Below, piece by piece: positions 56,173 through 63,577 of a stretch of DNA of 64,000 nt. The stretch is from Sandaracinaceae bacterium (GTDB taxonomy: Bacteria > Myxococcota_A > Polyangia > Polyangiales > Sandaracinaceae), in the NCBI GenBank assembly GCA_040218145.1, contig JAVJQK010000105.1, forward strand, positions 62,001 to 126,000, given 5' to 3'. The translations under genes were made by a program, and so were the position numbers. Below the pieces are notes generated by a model, which saw only the letters and a program-made list of their open reading frames with translations, had not been told where the DNA came from and searched no databases. Each line of letters begins with the position of its first letter. The stretch's first letter is position 1.

Positions 56173-56805
56173 TCAGCCGTTGCTGGCGACGGCGCGGATC
56201 GTGACGTTGACGCGGATCTCGTTGGAGACCTTGAGGCGGACCGGGAGCGGCACCGAGACGTTGTAGTCGGTGAGCTGCACGCGGAAGCTCGCCTGCGCGC
56301 GGATGACGTCGCCCGTGATGCGGGCCGCGCGGAGCTCGTCGTTGAGGGGGATGAGCCGGACGCGGGCGTTCGCGACGATGTCGCGGGTGACGCCGTGAAT
56401 GGAGAAGCGGCCGTGGATGCGCACGCGGGTGGTCTCGTTCGGGGTCAGGCGGCTGGCGCCCTCGATGCGCGTGATCTCGAACGTCGCGTTGGGGTGCGCC
56501 TGCGCGTCGAGCCAGCCGTCCCCGCGGAGGTGCTCGTCACGCAGATCGACGCCCGTGCGGATGGAGGCGACGCGGACCTGCACGGTGCCGCTCGCGCTCG
56601 AGAGATCGTTCGGGTTGACGTTGACCGTGCCGGTGACGTGCGAGCTGACGCCGGTGATCGTCTCGAGCGGCGCGTCCGAGATGAACTGGATGCGGCTGCC
56701 GCCGTCGTTGCGGATGGTGAACTCGCGCGACTGCGCCGAGGCGGTGGCGCTGAAGCCGAGCGCGAGCACGGCGGAGAGCATCAGGAAGCGAATCTGCGTA
56801 CGCAT
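56173..56805 (-). CDS. YceI-family periplasmic protein
   Basis: A 210-residue protein with a Sec signal peptide (LALGFSATASAQ) and a YceI-like lipocalin fold. It has FTIRNDGGSRIQFISDAPLE as the first strands, then MRTGVD-like and HLRGDGWLDAQAHPNATFEI, the motif typical of this family. YceI proteins bind isoprenoid-like lipids in the periplasm. It follows the RiPP operon on the same strand with a 179-bp gap containing direct repeats. A shared function is not implied. Confidence 0.9.
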   Translation of the reverse strand: MRTQIRFLMLSAVLALGFSATASAQSREFTIRNDGGSRIQFISDAPLETITGVSSHVTGTVNVNPNDLSSASGTVQVRVASIRTGVDLRDEHLRGDGWLDAQAHPNATFEITRIEGASRLTPNETTRVRIHGRFSIHGVTRDIVANARVRLIPLNDELRAARITGDVIRAQASFRVQLTDYNVSVPLPVRLKVSNEIRVNVTIRAVASNG

Positions 56806-56931
56806 GGATCGGACTCCTCGGGGGCTGTCGTTGTCGGGGCGTCGAGTCGGGGGACGGCCGCGTCGGTGCGACGGGGCGCGACCGCGCCGGATTCACCCGA
56901 GGAGGATCCCCCCCTCCCGGGCGCTTGGGAC

Positions 56932-56988
56932 ACGATCAGAGGGAGGATACGATCAGAGGCCCCTGTCGTTACAAGGGCGTGTCGTTAC
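56932..56988. repeat. Paired direct repeats between the RiPP operon and yceI-like gene
   Basis: ACGATCAGAGG occurs twice (56932-56942 and 56949-56959, period 17), followed by TGTCGTTAC twice (56964-56972 and 56980-56988, period 16). The last copy overlaps the DUF2063 stop. They could be operator sites for the YceI-like gene. Confidence 0.5.
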
Positions 56989-57731
56989 GAGGGCGGTGAG
57001 CCCAGGACGACCTTCTGCTCGACGAGATCCGCGAGCACCGAGGCCATGCCCTCGAGGAACCTCTGCGTGGGCTTGTCGCGCCCGAGCTCGGCGAGCACCG
57101 CGCGCACGCCATCCGCCTGGCTCCCCGGCCCGGACCAGGCGCGGAAGAGGCGCGCGCCGACGTCGTTCAGCACGTAGGTGAAGATCCGCGTCGCGCCGGG
57201 CTTGCGATAGACCAGGACAAGGTGCGGCTCGTCGAGGGTCTCGGGCGCGAGGTGATCCCGGTCGACCCGGTGCGTGACCTCGAGCGTCTCGAGCACCGGG
57301 TTGATCACGGCCGGCCGCTCGAAGTCGAGCTCGACCGCCGCGACCGCGGGCTCCTCGAGGGCGCCCACCCGCCACTTCGCGTCTTCCCAGCGCACCAGGT
57401 CTCGCACGTGCGGGGGCAGCGTCTCGTCCGCTTCCCAGCCGGGGAGGGCGTGCGTCACGAGCTCGTGCACGACCTCGCGGATGAATCGCGTGCGCGGCGT
57501 GTGGGCCTCGAGGTAGGCGGACACCGCGTCGTCGAAGCGCGCGTCGCCGAGCAGCTCGGCCGTCCTGGGCAGCCCGCTCCGCATCATCGCGAAGAGCCGC
57601 GAGCGGACCATGCCGCGGTAGATCAGCCAGCGCGCCTCGTCGCCGTGGAGCCGCGCGAGGTCGGCCTCCGCGGGCGATCGGTCGAAGCACATGCGCGCGA
57701 AGGCGCGCTGGATCTCGGCCAGCTCGCTCAC
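56985..57731 (-). CDS. DUF2063-family MNIO partner protein
   Basis: A 248-residue protein of the DUF2063 type (HvfC/BufC-like). An N-terminal helical domain (about 1-95; LAEIQRAFARMCFDRSP, RWLIYRGMVRSRLFAMM) is followed by an alpha/beta domain with WRVGALEEPAVAAVELDF and VLVYRKPGATRIFTYVLND. In characterised MNIO systems this protein binds the precursor leader and helps the iron oxidase modify Cys residues. The GTG start overlaps the MNIO stop as GTGA, so the two are made together. Confidence 0.85.
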   Translation of the reverse strand: MSELAEIQRAFARMCFDRSPAEADLARLHGDEARWLIYRGMVRSRLFAMMRSGLPRTAELLGDARFDDAVSAYLEAHTPRTRFIREVVHELVTHALPGWEADETLPPHVRDLVRWEDAKWRVGALEEPAVAAVELDFERPAVINPVLETLEVTHRVDRDHLAPETLDEPHLVLVYRKPGATRIFTYVLNDVGARLFRAWSGPGSQADGVRAVLAELGRDKPTQRFLEGMASVLADLVEQKVVLGSPPS

Positions 57732-58597
57732 TCCGCCGCGTCCCTGCTCTTGGGATCGCTGCTCTCGTGAGCGGCGGTCGCGCGCTCGTAGATCTCCGAG
57801 AGCTGCCGCACCTCGGCCAGCAGCTCGTCGAGCGGCGGGATGTTCTGGTCGCGCTCGAGCAGGACGGGCTTGGGCCCCGTGCGCTCGAGCGTGTACTCGA
57901 GCAGGTCGAACACGCCGTCGCAGACGGGCTCGCCGTGCGTGTCGATGATAAGCGCGTCCTTGCGCGTGAAGTGCCCGGCCACGTGCATCTGGACCACGCG
58001 CTCGTAGGGCAGGGCGTCGATGTAGGGGCGCGGGTCGAAGCCGTGGTTCCGGCTGTTGACGTAGATGTTGTTCACGTCGAGGAGCAGCTTGCAGTCGGCC
58101 GCGTCGAGCACCTCACAGAGGAACTCCGGCTCGGTCCAGCCGCGGCGCGGCGCCGGGTCCGCGTAGTAGCTGATGTTCTCCACCGCGACGGGGCGGCCGA
58201 TGGCCTGCTGCACCTCGTCGACGCGCTCCTTCACCGTCTGCACCGTCTCCTTGGAGAAGGGCAGCGGGAGGAGGTCGTGGAGGAAGCTCCCGTCCACGTC
58301 CGCGAAGCAGAGGTGGTCGCTGTACCAGGGCGCGTCGATGCGATCGAGGAGGCCGGCGAGCTGCCGCTTGTACGGCTCGTCGAAGGGCGTGACCGTGCCG
58401 AGGCAGAGCGAGAGGCCGTGCGGCACCAGCCGCCACGACTCCATCGCGCGCTCCAGGTTCTGGGCGAAGAGCCCCCCGCGCGCGACGTAGTTCTCGGGGT
58501 GGATCTCGAGCCAGCGCACCTCGTCGGGGCGGCGCTCGAGGAGCGCCTCCGCCAGGTCGTGCCGCAGGCCGAGCCCGATGCCTTCGATCGTCTTCAT
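57728..58597 (-). CDS. Multinuclear non-heme iron oxidase (MNIO, DUF692)
   Basis: A 289-residue TIM-barrel enzyme of the DUF692 family (relatives: MbnB, HvfB, BufB, TglH) that oxidatively rearranges peptide Cys residues. The family's metal-ligand motifs are visible in order: WYSDHLCF, VENISYY, LLLDVNNIYVNSRNHGFD, MHVAGH, IIDTHGEPV and LLERDQNIP. I choose the ATG at 58597 (GAGG 5 nt upstream) over 58630, which abuts a hairpin and has no ribosome site. It lies downstream of a Cys-repeat precursor and upstream of a DUF2063 partner, so its substrate is probably that peptide. Confidence 0.93.
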   Translation of the reverse strand: MKTIEGIGLGLRHDLAEALLERRPDEVRWLEIHPENYVARGGLFAQNLERAMESWRLVPHGLSLCLGTVTPFDEPYKRQLAGLLDRIDAPWYSDHLCFADVDGSFLHDLLPLPFSKETVQTVKERVDEVQQAIGRPVAVENISYYADPAPRRGWTEPEFLCEVLDAADCKLLLDVNNIYVNSRNHGFDPRPYIDALPYERVVQMHVAGHFTRKDALIIDTHGEPVCDGVFDLLEYTLERTGPKPVLLERDQNIPPLDELLAEVRQLSEIYERATAAHESSDPKSRDAAE

Positions 58598-58630
58598 CAC
58601 CGCCTCGAAAAGATGGCGCTTTAAGTACAT

Positions 58631-58660
58631 CGCGGGAGCCCCCTTTCGGAAACTCCCGCG
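58631..58660 (-). promoter_or_regulatory. Intra-operon hairpin between RiPP precursor and MNIO gene
   Basis: CGCGGGAG and CTCCCGCG form a perfect 8-bp stem around a 14-nt loop (TTTCCGAAAGGGGG). There is no T-tract. Such hairpins often lower expression of modifying enzymes relative to an abundant precursor or protect the 3' end of the precursor mRNA. Confidence 0.55.
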
Positions 58661-58715
58661 ACGGACCTCACAAGCTGACGCTCAGCGCGGCAGCGTGCGA
58701 GAGATGGGGCTCAGC

Positions 58716-59009
58716 TCACTCGGCCTCGCCGCCACAGCTGCCGGCGCCGCAGGACGCCTCGCCGCCAGCCTCGTCACCCTCGGCGCCCATGTCGCCACCC
58801 TCTTCGGTCGCGCCGGAGCAGGAGGCCTCGCCAGCGCCCGAGCAGGACGCCTCACCGGCACCCGAGCAGGACGCCTCGCCACCACCGGTGGCCTCTTCGC
58901 CGCCGGTGTCTCCACCCGCCTCGGCGTCACCGCCACCGCAGCCGTAGGCCGCGAGACCGAGAGAAGCAGCCGCGATCGCCACCAGCTGGGTCTTGAGCTT
59001 CGTGTTCAT
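58716..59009 (-). CDS. RiPP precursor with EASCSGAG repeats, predicted secreted/lipidated
   Basis: A 97-residue peptide. Residues 1-24 are a signal sequence (MNTKLKTQLVAIAAASLGLA then AYGC) that could be a type-II lipoprotein signal with Cys24. An acidic Gly/Glu/Asp segment follows, then three exact EASCSGA octads (Cys48, 56, 64). After another acidic spacer the end is EASCGAGSCGGEAE (Cys87, 92). Bufferin- and HvfA-type precursors of MNIO systems also have a Sec signal and repeated Cys motifs (EGKCG in HvfA), but this motif differs. GGAGAA lies 7 nt upstream of the ATG. Expected role: post-translationally modified, metal-binding, outside the cytoplasm. Confidence 0.85.
   Translation of the reverse strand: MNTKLKTQLVAIAAASLGLAAYGCGGGDAEAGGDTGGEEATGGGEASCSGAGEASCSGAGEASCSGATEEGGDMGAEGDEAGGEASCGAGSCGGEAE
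58806..58877 (-). repeat. Three 24-bp tandem repeats in the RiPP core
   Basis: Three consecutive units encode EASCSGAG, EASCSGAG and EASCSGAT in the precursor peptide. Core copy number may vary between strains. Confidence 0.9.
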
Positions 59010-59022
59010 TCCAAATTCTCCC

Positions 59023-59043
59023 CGAACAACAGTTCTCTGTTCG
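59023..59043. promoter_or_regulatory. Inverted repeat in the RiPP leader
   Basis: CGAACA and TGTTCG are perfect inverted arms separated by 9 bp, and AACAG/CTGTT forms a nested stem around AGAA. It starts 13 nt upstream of the precursor ATG, touching its ribosome-binding site. Possible operator or RNA switch. Confidence 0.4.
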
Positions 59044-59100
59044 AATGGGTCGCGCACGAGGACATCTCGTCAGCGGCGACCGACTTTGAGGTCGACGCGC

Positions 59101-59130
59101 ATTCTACGCCACATCTGCCCGCCAGTTACA
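59101..59130 (-). promoter_or_regulatory. Candidate ECF-type promoter of the RiPP operon
   Basis: On the minus strand TGTAAC (59130-59125) and CGTA (59108-59105) are 16 nt apart, a typical ECF sigma -35/-10 layout. TAGAAT at 59106-59101 is an alternative housekeeping -10. It would give a leader of about 90 nt. Confidence 0.35.
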
Positions 59131-59236
59131 AGTCAGAAGCGGGAAGAAATTCGACCGCGTCTCGGGGGTTTTCCGCAATTCGCCCCCTCCGCACCCCCGA
59201 AAAATGGCTAAGCGGCCGGAATCAGCCGCTTCTCGC

Positions 59237-61003
59237 TCAGAGCGACGGCGGCAGGAGCAGCGTGTAGCGGCCGTCGGCGTCGATGCTCGCGCGGCCGATC
59301 TGCACCGCGCGGGAGCGGCCGTCGCTGCCTTCGAGCACCGCATAGGCGCGGATCTCGCCCCCGTTGACGGGGATGAGGTCGCCCTCGCCCGCGAAGCGCG
59401 CGGTGCCGCTGAGGACTACCGGGTTCTGCAGATCGTAGACGCTGGTGACGGGCGAGTCGGAGCGGATGGGGTTGTCCGGCAGGACCAGCCACGGGAAGTT
59501 GCTGCCGACCGGGGGCTCGAAGACGAGGTCGTAGACGCCCACGTCGAGCGGCAGCGCGAAGCGTCCGTCGAGGTCGGTGGCCGTCACCGCGGCGCGCGCG
59601 AAGCGAGCCACCTCGACGGGCGGATCCCCGAAGGTGGTGCCGCGCGGGTTCGCCCGGACCTGCGCGTCCAGCATGCCCTCGCCCATGACCGTGCGGACCG
59701 TGCCTCCGAGCGGCACGCGCTCCGGCACCTCGAACAGCATGCCGCCGACCGTCATCGATCCGCTCGCGGGGGCCGAGATGAGCACCCCCGACAGGCGGTG
59801 CACGGCGAGGTTGGCCTCGCGGGCGGGCGGGGTGACCAGCACGTCGTAGGTGCCGGGCAGCAGGTGCACCTGGTAGCGGCCCGCCTCGGTGGTGGCGGTG
59901 GCCGAGAAGCGGCCCACGACCCCGGTGGCGTCGTCGACGATGTCGGTCGAGGTGAAGCGGAGCGAGGCGCCGTCGAGCGGGGCGCCGGACGCGGCGTCGA
60001 CCCAGCCCTCGTAGGTCACGATGGCGGCGGTGGACGGCATCAGGACGGTGACGATGCCCGCCTCCTCGTAGAGGCCGGCCGGGTCGACGGTGAACGTGGG
60101 CGCGGGGCCCTCGGCCTCGATGCGTTCGGCGCTCGGCGTGATCTCGAGGAACCAGCGGTCGGCGCTCGCCCAGTCGGCCTGGAACATGACCAGCTCGAAG
60201 CGGCCCGCGCCCAGCTCGGCGTTCTCGCCCGTGACCATCGTGGAGGAGAGGACCCGGCCGCTCGCGGTCACGGCGCGCAGGATGAGGCCGTCCTGGGTGG
60301 CGCCCTCGGCGTCCACGACCACGCCCTGCACGCGCACCAGGCAGCCCTCAGCCGGCGGCTCCGACTGCTCCGGGACGCTGCAGAAGTTCGGGTAGGTGAG
60401 GAAGTCGATCCGCGCGACCCCGGCCTCGGGGCTCAGGTACTCGGCCATCGGCCGGATCGGCGGGCGCTTGGCGCGCCACTCGCCGGTGGGCTGGACCACG
60501 AGCTGGTAGCGGCGGCCGGGGAGGATCTGGGTCGCGAAGTTCACCAGCAGGCCGTCGCGGCGCGGATCCTCGCTCGCCTCGTCGACGGCCTGGACGTCGA
60601 CGTCGACCGTCGGGCCGCCCGGGATGGCGCTGATCATCGACAGCCGCATGTTGGCCGCGACGGACGCGCCGGTCTGGATGTCCCGGACGTGGCCCATCGT
60701 CGAGGTGCCGAGCGGCAGCTCGAGGTCTCGCTCGCTCACGGTGGCCAGATCGAAGGGCTCGAAGCTGACGGGGAGCACGGTGCCGCCGAGCGGATCCTGC
60801 GCGGGGACGACCTCCAGGCCGACCTGGTAGCTCCCGCTCGGCTCGGAGACGCACATGCTGCGGTCGAGGTCGCAGCGCGCGCTCGAGCAGTCGTCGTCGG
60901 TCTCGCAGACGTTCGTGGGGCCGGTCGCGACGAGCACGCTGCACCCCGCGCCGGCCGCGAAGAGCACGGCGGAGGCGATCCAGACGGCGTGGAGTCGCCT
61001 CAT
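59237..61003 (-). CDS. Lipoprotein with carboxypeptidase-regulatory-like domains
   Basis: A 588-residue lipoprotein (lipobox AGAGC). A small Cys cluster near the N-terminus (CETDDDCSSARCDLDRSMC) is followed by several beta-sandwich domains of the CarboxypepD_reg type. They are recognised by repeated G.V......P..GA.V...........T...GRY.. patterns (TTEAGRYQVHLLPGTYDVLV, TDLDGRFALPLDVGVYDLVF, IDADGRYTLLLPPS). Such domains work as surface stalks. The ATG overlaps the stop of the upstream gene by 4 nt. Ligand unknown. Confidence 0.82.
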   Translation of the reverse strand: MRRLHAVWIASAVLFAAGAGCSVLVATGPTNVCETDDDCSSARCDLDRSMCVSEPSGSYQVGLEVVPAQDPLGGTVLPVSFEPFDLATVSERDLELPLGTSTMGHVRDIQTGASVAANMRLSMISAIPGGPTVDVDVQAVDEASEDPRRDGLLVNFATQILPGRRYQLVVQPTGEWRAKRPPIRPMAEYLSPEAGVARIDFLTYPNFCSVPEQSEPPAEGCLVRVQGVVVDAEGATQDGLILRAVTASGRVLSSTMVTGENAELGAGRFELVMFQADWASADRWFLEITPSAERIEAEGPAPTFTVDPAGLYEEAGIVTVLMPSTAAIVTYEGWVDAASGAPLDGASLRFTSTDIVDDATGVVGRFSATATTEAGRYQVHLLPGTYDVLVTPPAREANLAVHRLSGVLISAPASGSMTVGGMLFEVPERVPLGGTVRTVMGEGMLDAQVRANPRGTTFGDPPVEVARFARAAVTATDLDGRFALPLDVGVYDLVFEPPVGSNFPWLVLPDNPIRSDSPVTSVYDLQNPVVLSGTARFAGEGDLIPVNGGEIRAYAVLEGSDGRSRAVQIGRASIDADGRYTLLLPPSL

Positions 61004-61563
61004 TCGACCGTGTCTCCCGACACCGGGCAGTCGTCCATGTAGATCCTGGGCGTCATGCTGTCCACGACGGCCAGAAACCAGGTGGCGCGGCCCAGGTCGC
61101 CCGGCTCGAGCGGCTGCGGGTTCCGGAAGTTGGTGAACTCCCTGGAGACGTGGACCTCGAGCACGTGACAGCCGACGTCCAGCTCGGGCTCCTCGCGGGG
61201 AACCGAGAAGGTCAGCTGCCGCTCGAGCTCGCCCGTCCGCTCGACCTGGAGGTTCGGCAGCAGAGGCGTGTTGATCGCGCTCTCCCCCTCGTCCCGGTCG
61301 AGGAACACCAGCGCGGTGAGGTCGTCCTCCACGTTGCGGTCGCGGATGAGGACCCTGAAGTCGATCCCGGTGGTGCTGCCGCCGTCGGGCGAGCTACCCA
61401 CCCGGTCACGGTTGACGACCCGGATCTTGGTCGCGGGGCTGACGAGCTCGTCCGCCACCACCACCGGGGGGATGTTCGGCGGCATCTCGGCGCTCGGTTC
61501 TTTGAGGATCACACAGCTGGGCATCGTGAAGGCGATCGCGAGCGCGATGACGGCTCGGGTCAC
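61000..61563 (-). CDS. Lipoprotein of unknown function
   Basis: A 187-residue lipoprotein from the GTG at 61563, where the signal peptide begins (AVIALAIAFTMPSC as lipobox). The mature part is a beta-rich domain with one Cys pair (VGCHVLEVHVS, MDDCPVSG). It is translationally coupled to the larger lipoprotein downstream (ATGA overlap), so the two probably form a complex on the membrane. No family recognised. Confidence 0.72.
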   Translation of the reverse strand: MTRAVIALAIAFTMPSCVILKEPSAEMPPNIPPVVVADELVSPATKIRVVNRDRVGSSPDGGSTTGIDFRVLIRDRNVEDDLTALVFLDRDEGESAINTPLLPNLQVERTGELERQLTFSVPREEPELDVGCHVLEVHVSREFTNFRNPQPLEPGDLGRATWFLAVVDSMTPRIYMDDCPVSGDTVE

Positions 61564-61713
61564 GGGCGATCCCACTGCAACGCCGGTGCCACGTCCCCCG
61601 AACCCCCGAGAACCGCCGTGATCTGGCGGGTTTCCGCTGAGGTCGGATCGACTTTGGTGCGGCAGCTGCGACATCGATGTCAGGCTCTGACGGGTTCGGC
61701 CTACGGCCCGCCT

Positions 61714-63537
61714 TCAATCCTTCGCGGCGCCCGTTGCCGGCTCGGGCGCGTCGGGCTCGCGCTCCAGGTACCGGAAGATGGTGCGGGGATCGACGCCGAG
61801 GTCGCGCGCGGTCTTCGTCCGGTTGCCGTTGTTCCGCTCGAGCACCTCGAGGATGTAGCGGCGCTGGAAGTCCTCGCGGGCCTGGGCGAGGGTCGAGATG
61901 GGCTTGAGCGCCTCCGGGAAGAGGTCCATGTCCTCGGGCCCGATCAGCGTCTTGTCGCAGAGGACGATCGCCTTCTTGATCCGGTTCTCGAGCTGCCGGA
62001 CGTTGCCGGGCCAGTCGTACTTCTTGAGCGCGATGAGCGCGTTGGGCGTGAAGCCCTTCACCTTCGAGCCGAGCTCCACCGCGTACTTGCTCAGGAGGAA
62101 CTTCGCGAGCACGGCCACGTCGTCTCCGCGCTCGCGCAGCGGCGGCAGGTGCAGGTTCACCACGTTGAGCCGGTAGTAGAGGTCTTCGCGGAAGTTGCTC
62201 TTCTGGATCTCCTCTTCGAGCTCGCGGTTGGTCGCCGCGACCACCCGGATGTCGACCGGCTCGCTCTTGGTGTCGCCGACCTTCATCACGATCTTCTCCT
62301 GCAGCGCGCGCAGCAGCTTGACCTGCAGGTTGACCGGCATCTCGCCGATCTCGTCGAGGAAGAGCGTGCCGCCGTCGGCGGACTGGAACTTCCCGTTGCG
62401 CGTCGCGATCGCGCCGGTGAAGGCACCGCGCACGTGCCCGAAGAGCTCCGACTCCATCAGGTTCTCGGGGATCGCGCCGCAGTTCACGACCACGAAGGGC
62501 CCGTCCTTGCGCGGGCTCCGGCGGTGGATCTCGCGGGCGATGAGCTCCTTGCCCGTCCCCGTCTCGCCCGTCACGAGCACGTTGATGTTGGTGCTCGCGA
62601 CCTTCTCGAGCTTGTTGAAGACCTCGAGGAGCGGCGGGCAGGTGCCGATGATGTCCCCGAAGCGCTTGTCCTCGAGCTGCTCCGCGAGCTGGTCGCGGTC
62701 GGTCTTGAGCTGGTCGAGCAAGAGCGCGTTCTGGAGGATCAGCGACGCCTGCCCCGCGAAGATCGTCAGCACGTCGAGGCTCTTCTCCTCGAAGAGCGAG
62801 CGGACGTTGTCGTTGCCCACGTAGAGCACGCCGAGCAGCTGGTTCTGCGCGATGAGCGGCGCGCACATCACGCTCGCGAGCTGCAGGTTCATCACGCTCT
62901 CGGCGCTCTTGAAGAGCGTGTCGTGCAGCGCGTCGCTGACGATGAGCGGCTTGCGGCTCTCGATGACCTTCTGGAGGATCGAGTCCGAGAGGTGCTGCAC
63001 CGCGTCGGGGAGGTTCTGCTGCTGGAGGTTGCGCGCGACGGTGACCTTCGGCTCGCCGTCCTGGAGCAGGATGAGGAAGCCCTTGCCCGCGTGCGTCACC
63101 TCGATGATCGCGTCCATCAGCGCGGCGAGCTGCTCGTCGAGGCTGCTCGAGCGCATGAGCCGCTCGGAGAACTCGTGCAGCTTGCGCAGGCCGGACAGCT
63201 CCGCCTCGACGTCGTTGCCGGGCTCGCCCTCGTCGAGGCCGGTCACCTCCTCGAAGATCGAGAACTGCAGCTCCACGTCGCCGACCGTCAGCCGGTCTCC
63301 GTGCAGGACCTTGCCGCGGCGCTTCTTCTTGCCGTTGATGCGCAGCTCGCCCTTCCGATCGACCTCGGAGAGGGTGAACTCCTTGCCGTCGAAGACGACC
63401 TGCGCGTGATAGTCGGCGAGGTCGCCCTCGCGGATGGCCACGTCGTTGCCGCCGGCGCGACCGATGGAGGTGATCTTCTTGTAGACGGGGAAGACCTGAG
63501 GACGCCCCTCGGCCTTGATCCACTTCAACGACGGCAT
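61714..63537 (-). CDS. Sigma-54-dependent activator with FHA and GAF domains
   Basis: A 607-residue enhancer-binding protein. An N-terminal FHA domain (about 23-95, SIGRAGGND) is followed by a GAF domain (about 130-275). The AAA+ domain has Walker A GETGTGK (324-330), the sigma-54-contacting GAFTGA loop (371-376) and Walker B GGTLFLDEIGE. A Fis-type helix-turn-helix (NRTKTARDLGVDPRTIFRYL) ends it. FHA input implies control by Ser/Thr phosphorylation instead of a kinase/receiver pair. It lies 40 nt downstream of a VgrG-like gene on the same strand, so it may govern type VI secretion. It is also the only sigma-54 activator in the window. Confidence 0.93.
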   Translation of the reverse strand: MPSLKWIKAEGRPQVFPVYKKITSIGRAGGNDVAIREGDLADYHAQVVFDGKEFTLSEVDRKGELRINGKKKRRGKVLHGDRLTVGDVELQFSIFEEVTGLDEGEPGNDVEAELSGLRKLHEFSERLMRSSSLDEQLAALMDAIIEVTHAGKGFLILLQDGEPKVTVARNLQQQNLPDAVQHLSDSILQKVIESRKPLIVSDALHDTLFKSAESVMNLQLASVMCAPLIAQNQLLGVLYVGNDNVRSLFEEKSLDVLTIFAGQASLILQNALLLDQLKTDRDQLAEQLEDKRFGDIIGTCPPLLEVFNKLEKVASTNINVLVTGETGTGKELIAREIHRRSPRKDGPFVVVNCGAIPENLMESELFGHVRGAFTGAIATRNGKFQSADGGTLFLDEIGEMPVNLQVKLLRALQEKIVMKVGDTKSEPVDIRVVAATNRELEEEIQKSNFREDLYYRLNVVNLHLPPLRERGDDVAVLAKFLLSKYAVELGSKVKGFTPNALIALKKYDWPGNVRQLENRIKKAIVLCDKTLIGPEDMDLFPEALKPISTLAQAREDFQRRYILEVLERNNGNRTKTARDLGVDPRTIFRYLEREPDAPEPATGAAKD

Positions 63538-63577
63538 GGCGCGGAGGATAACCCGCCGGAGCGCGCGACGCTGGGAA

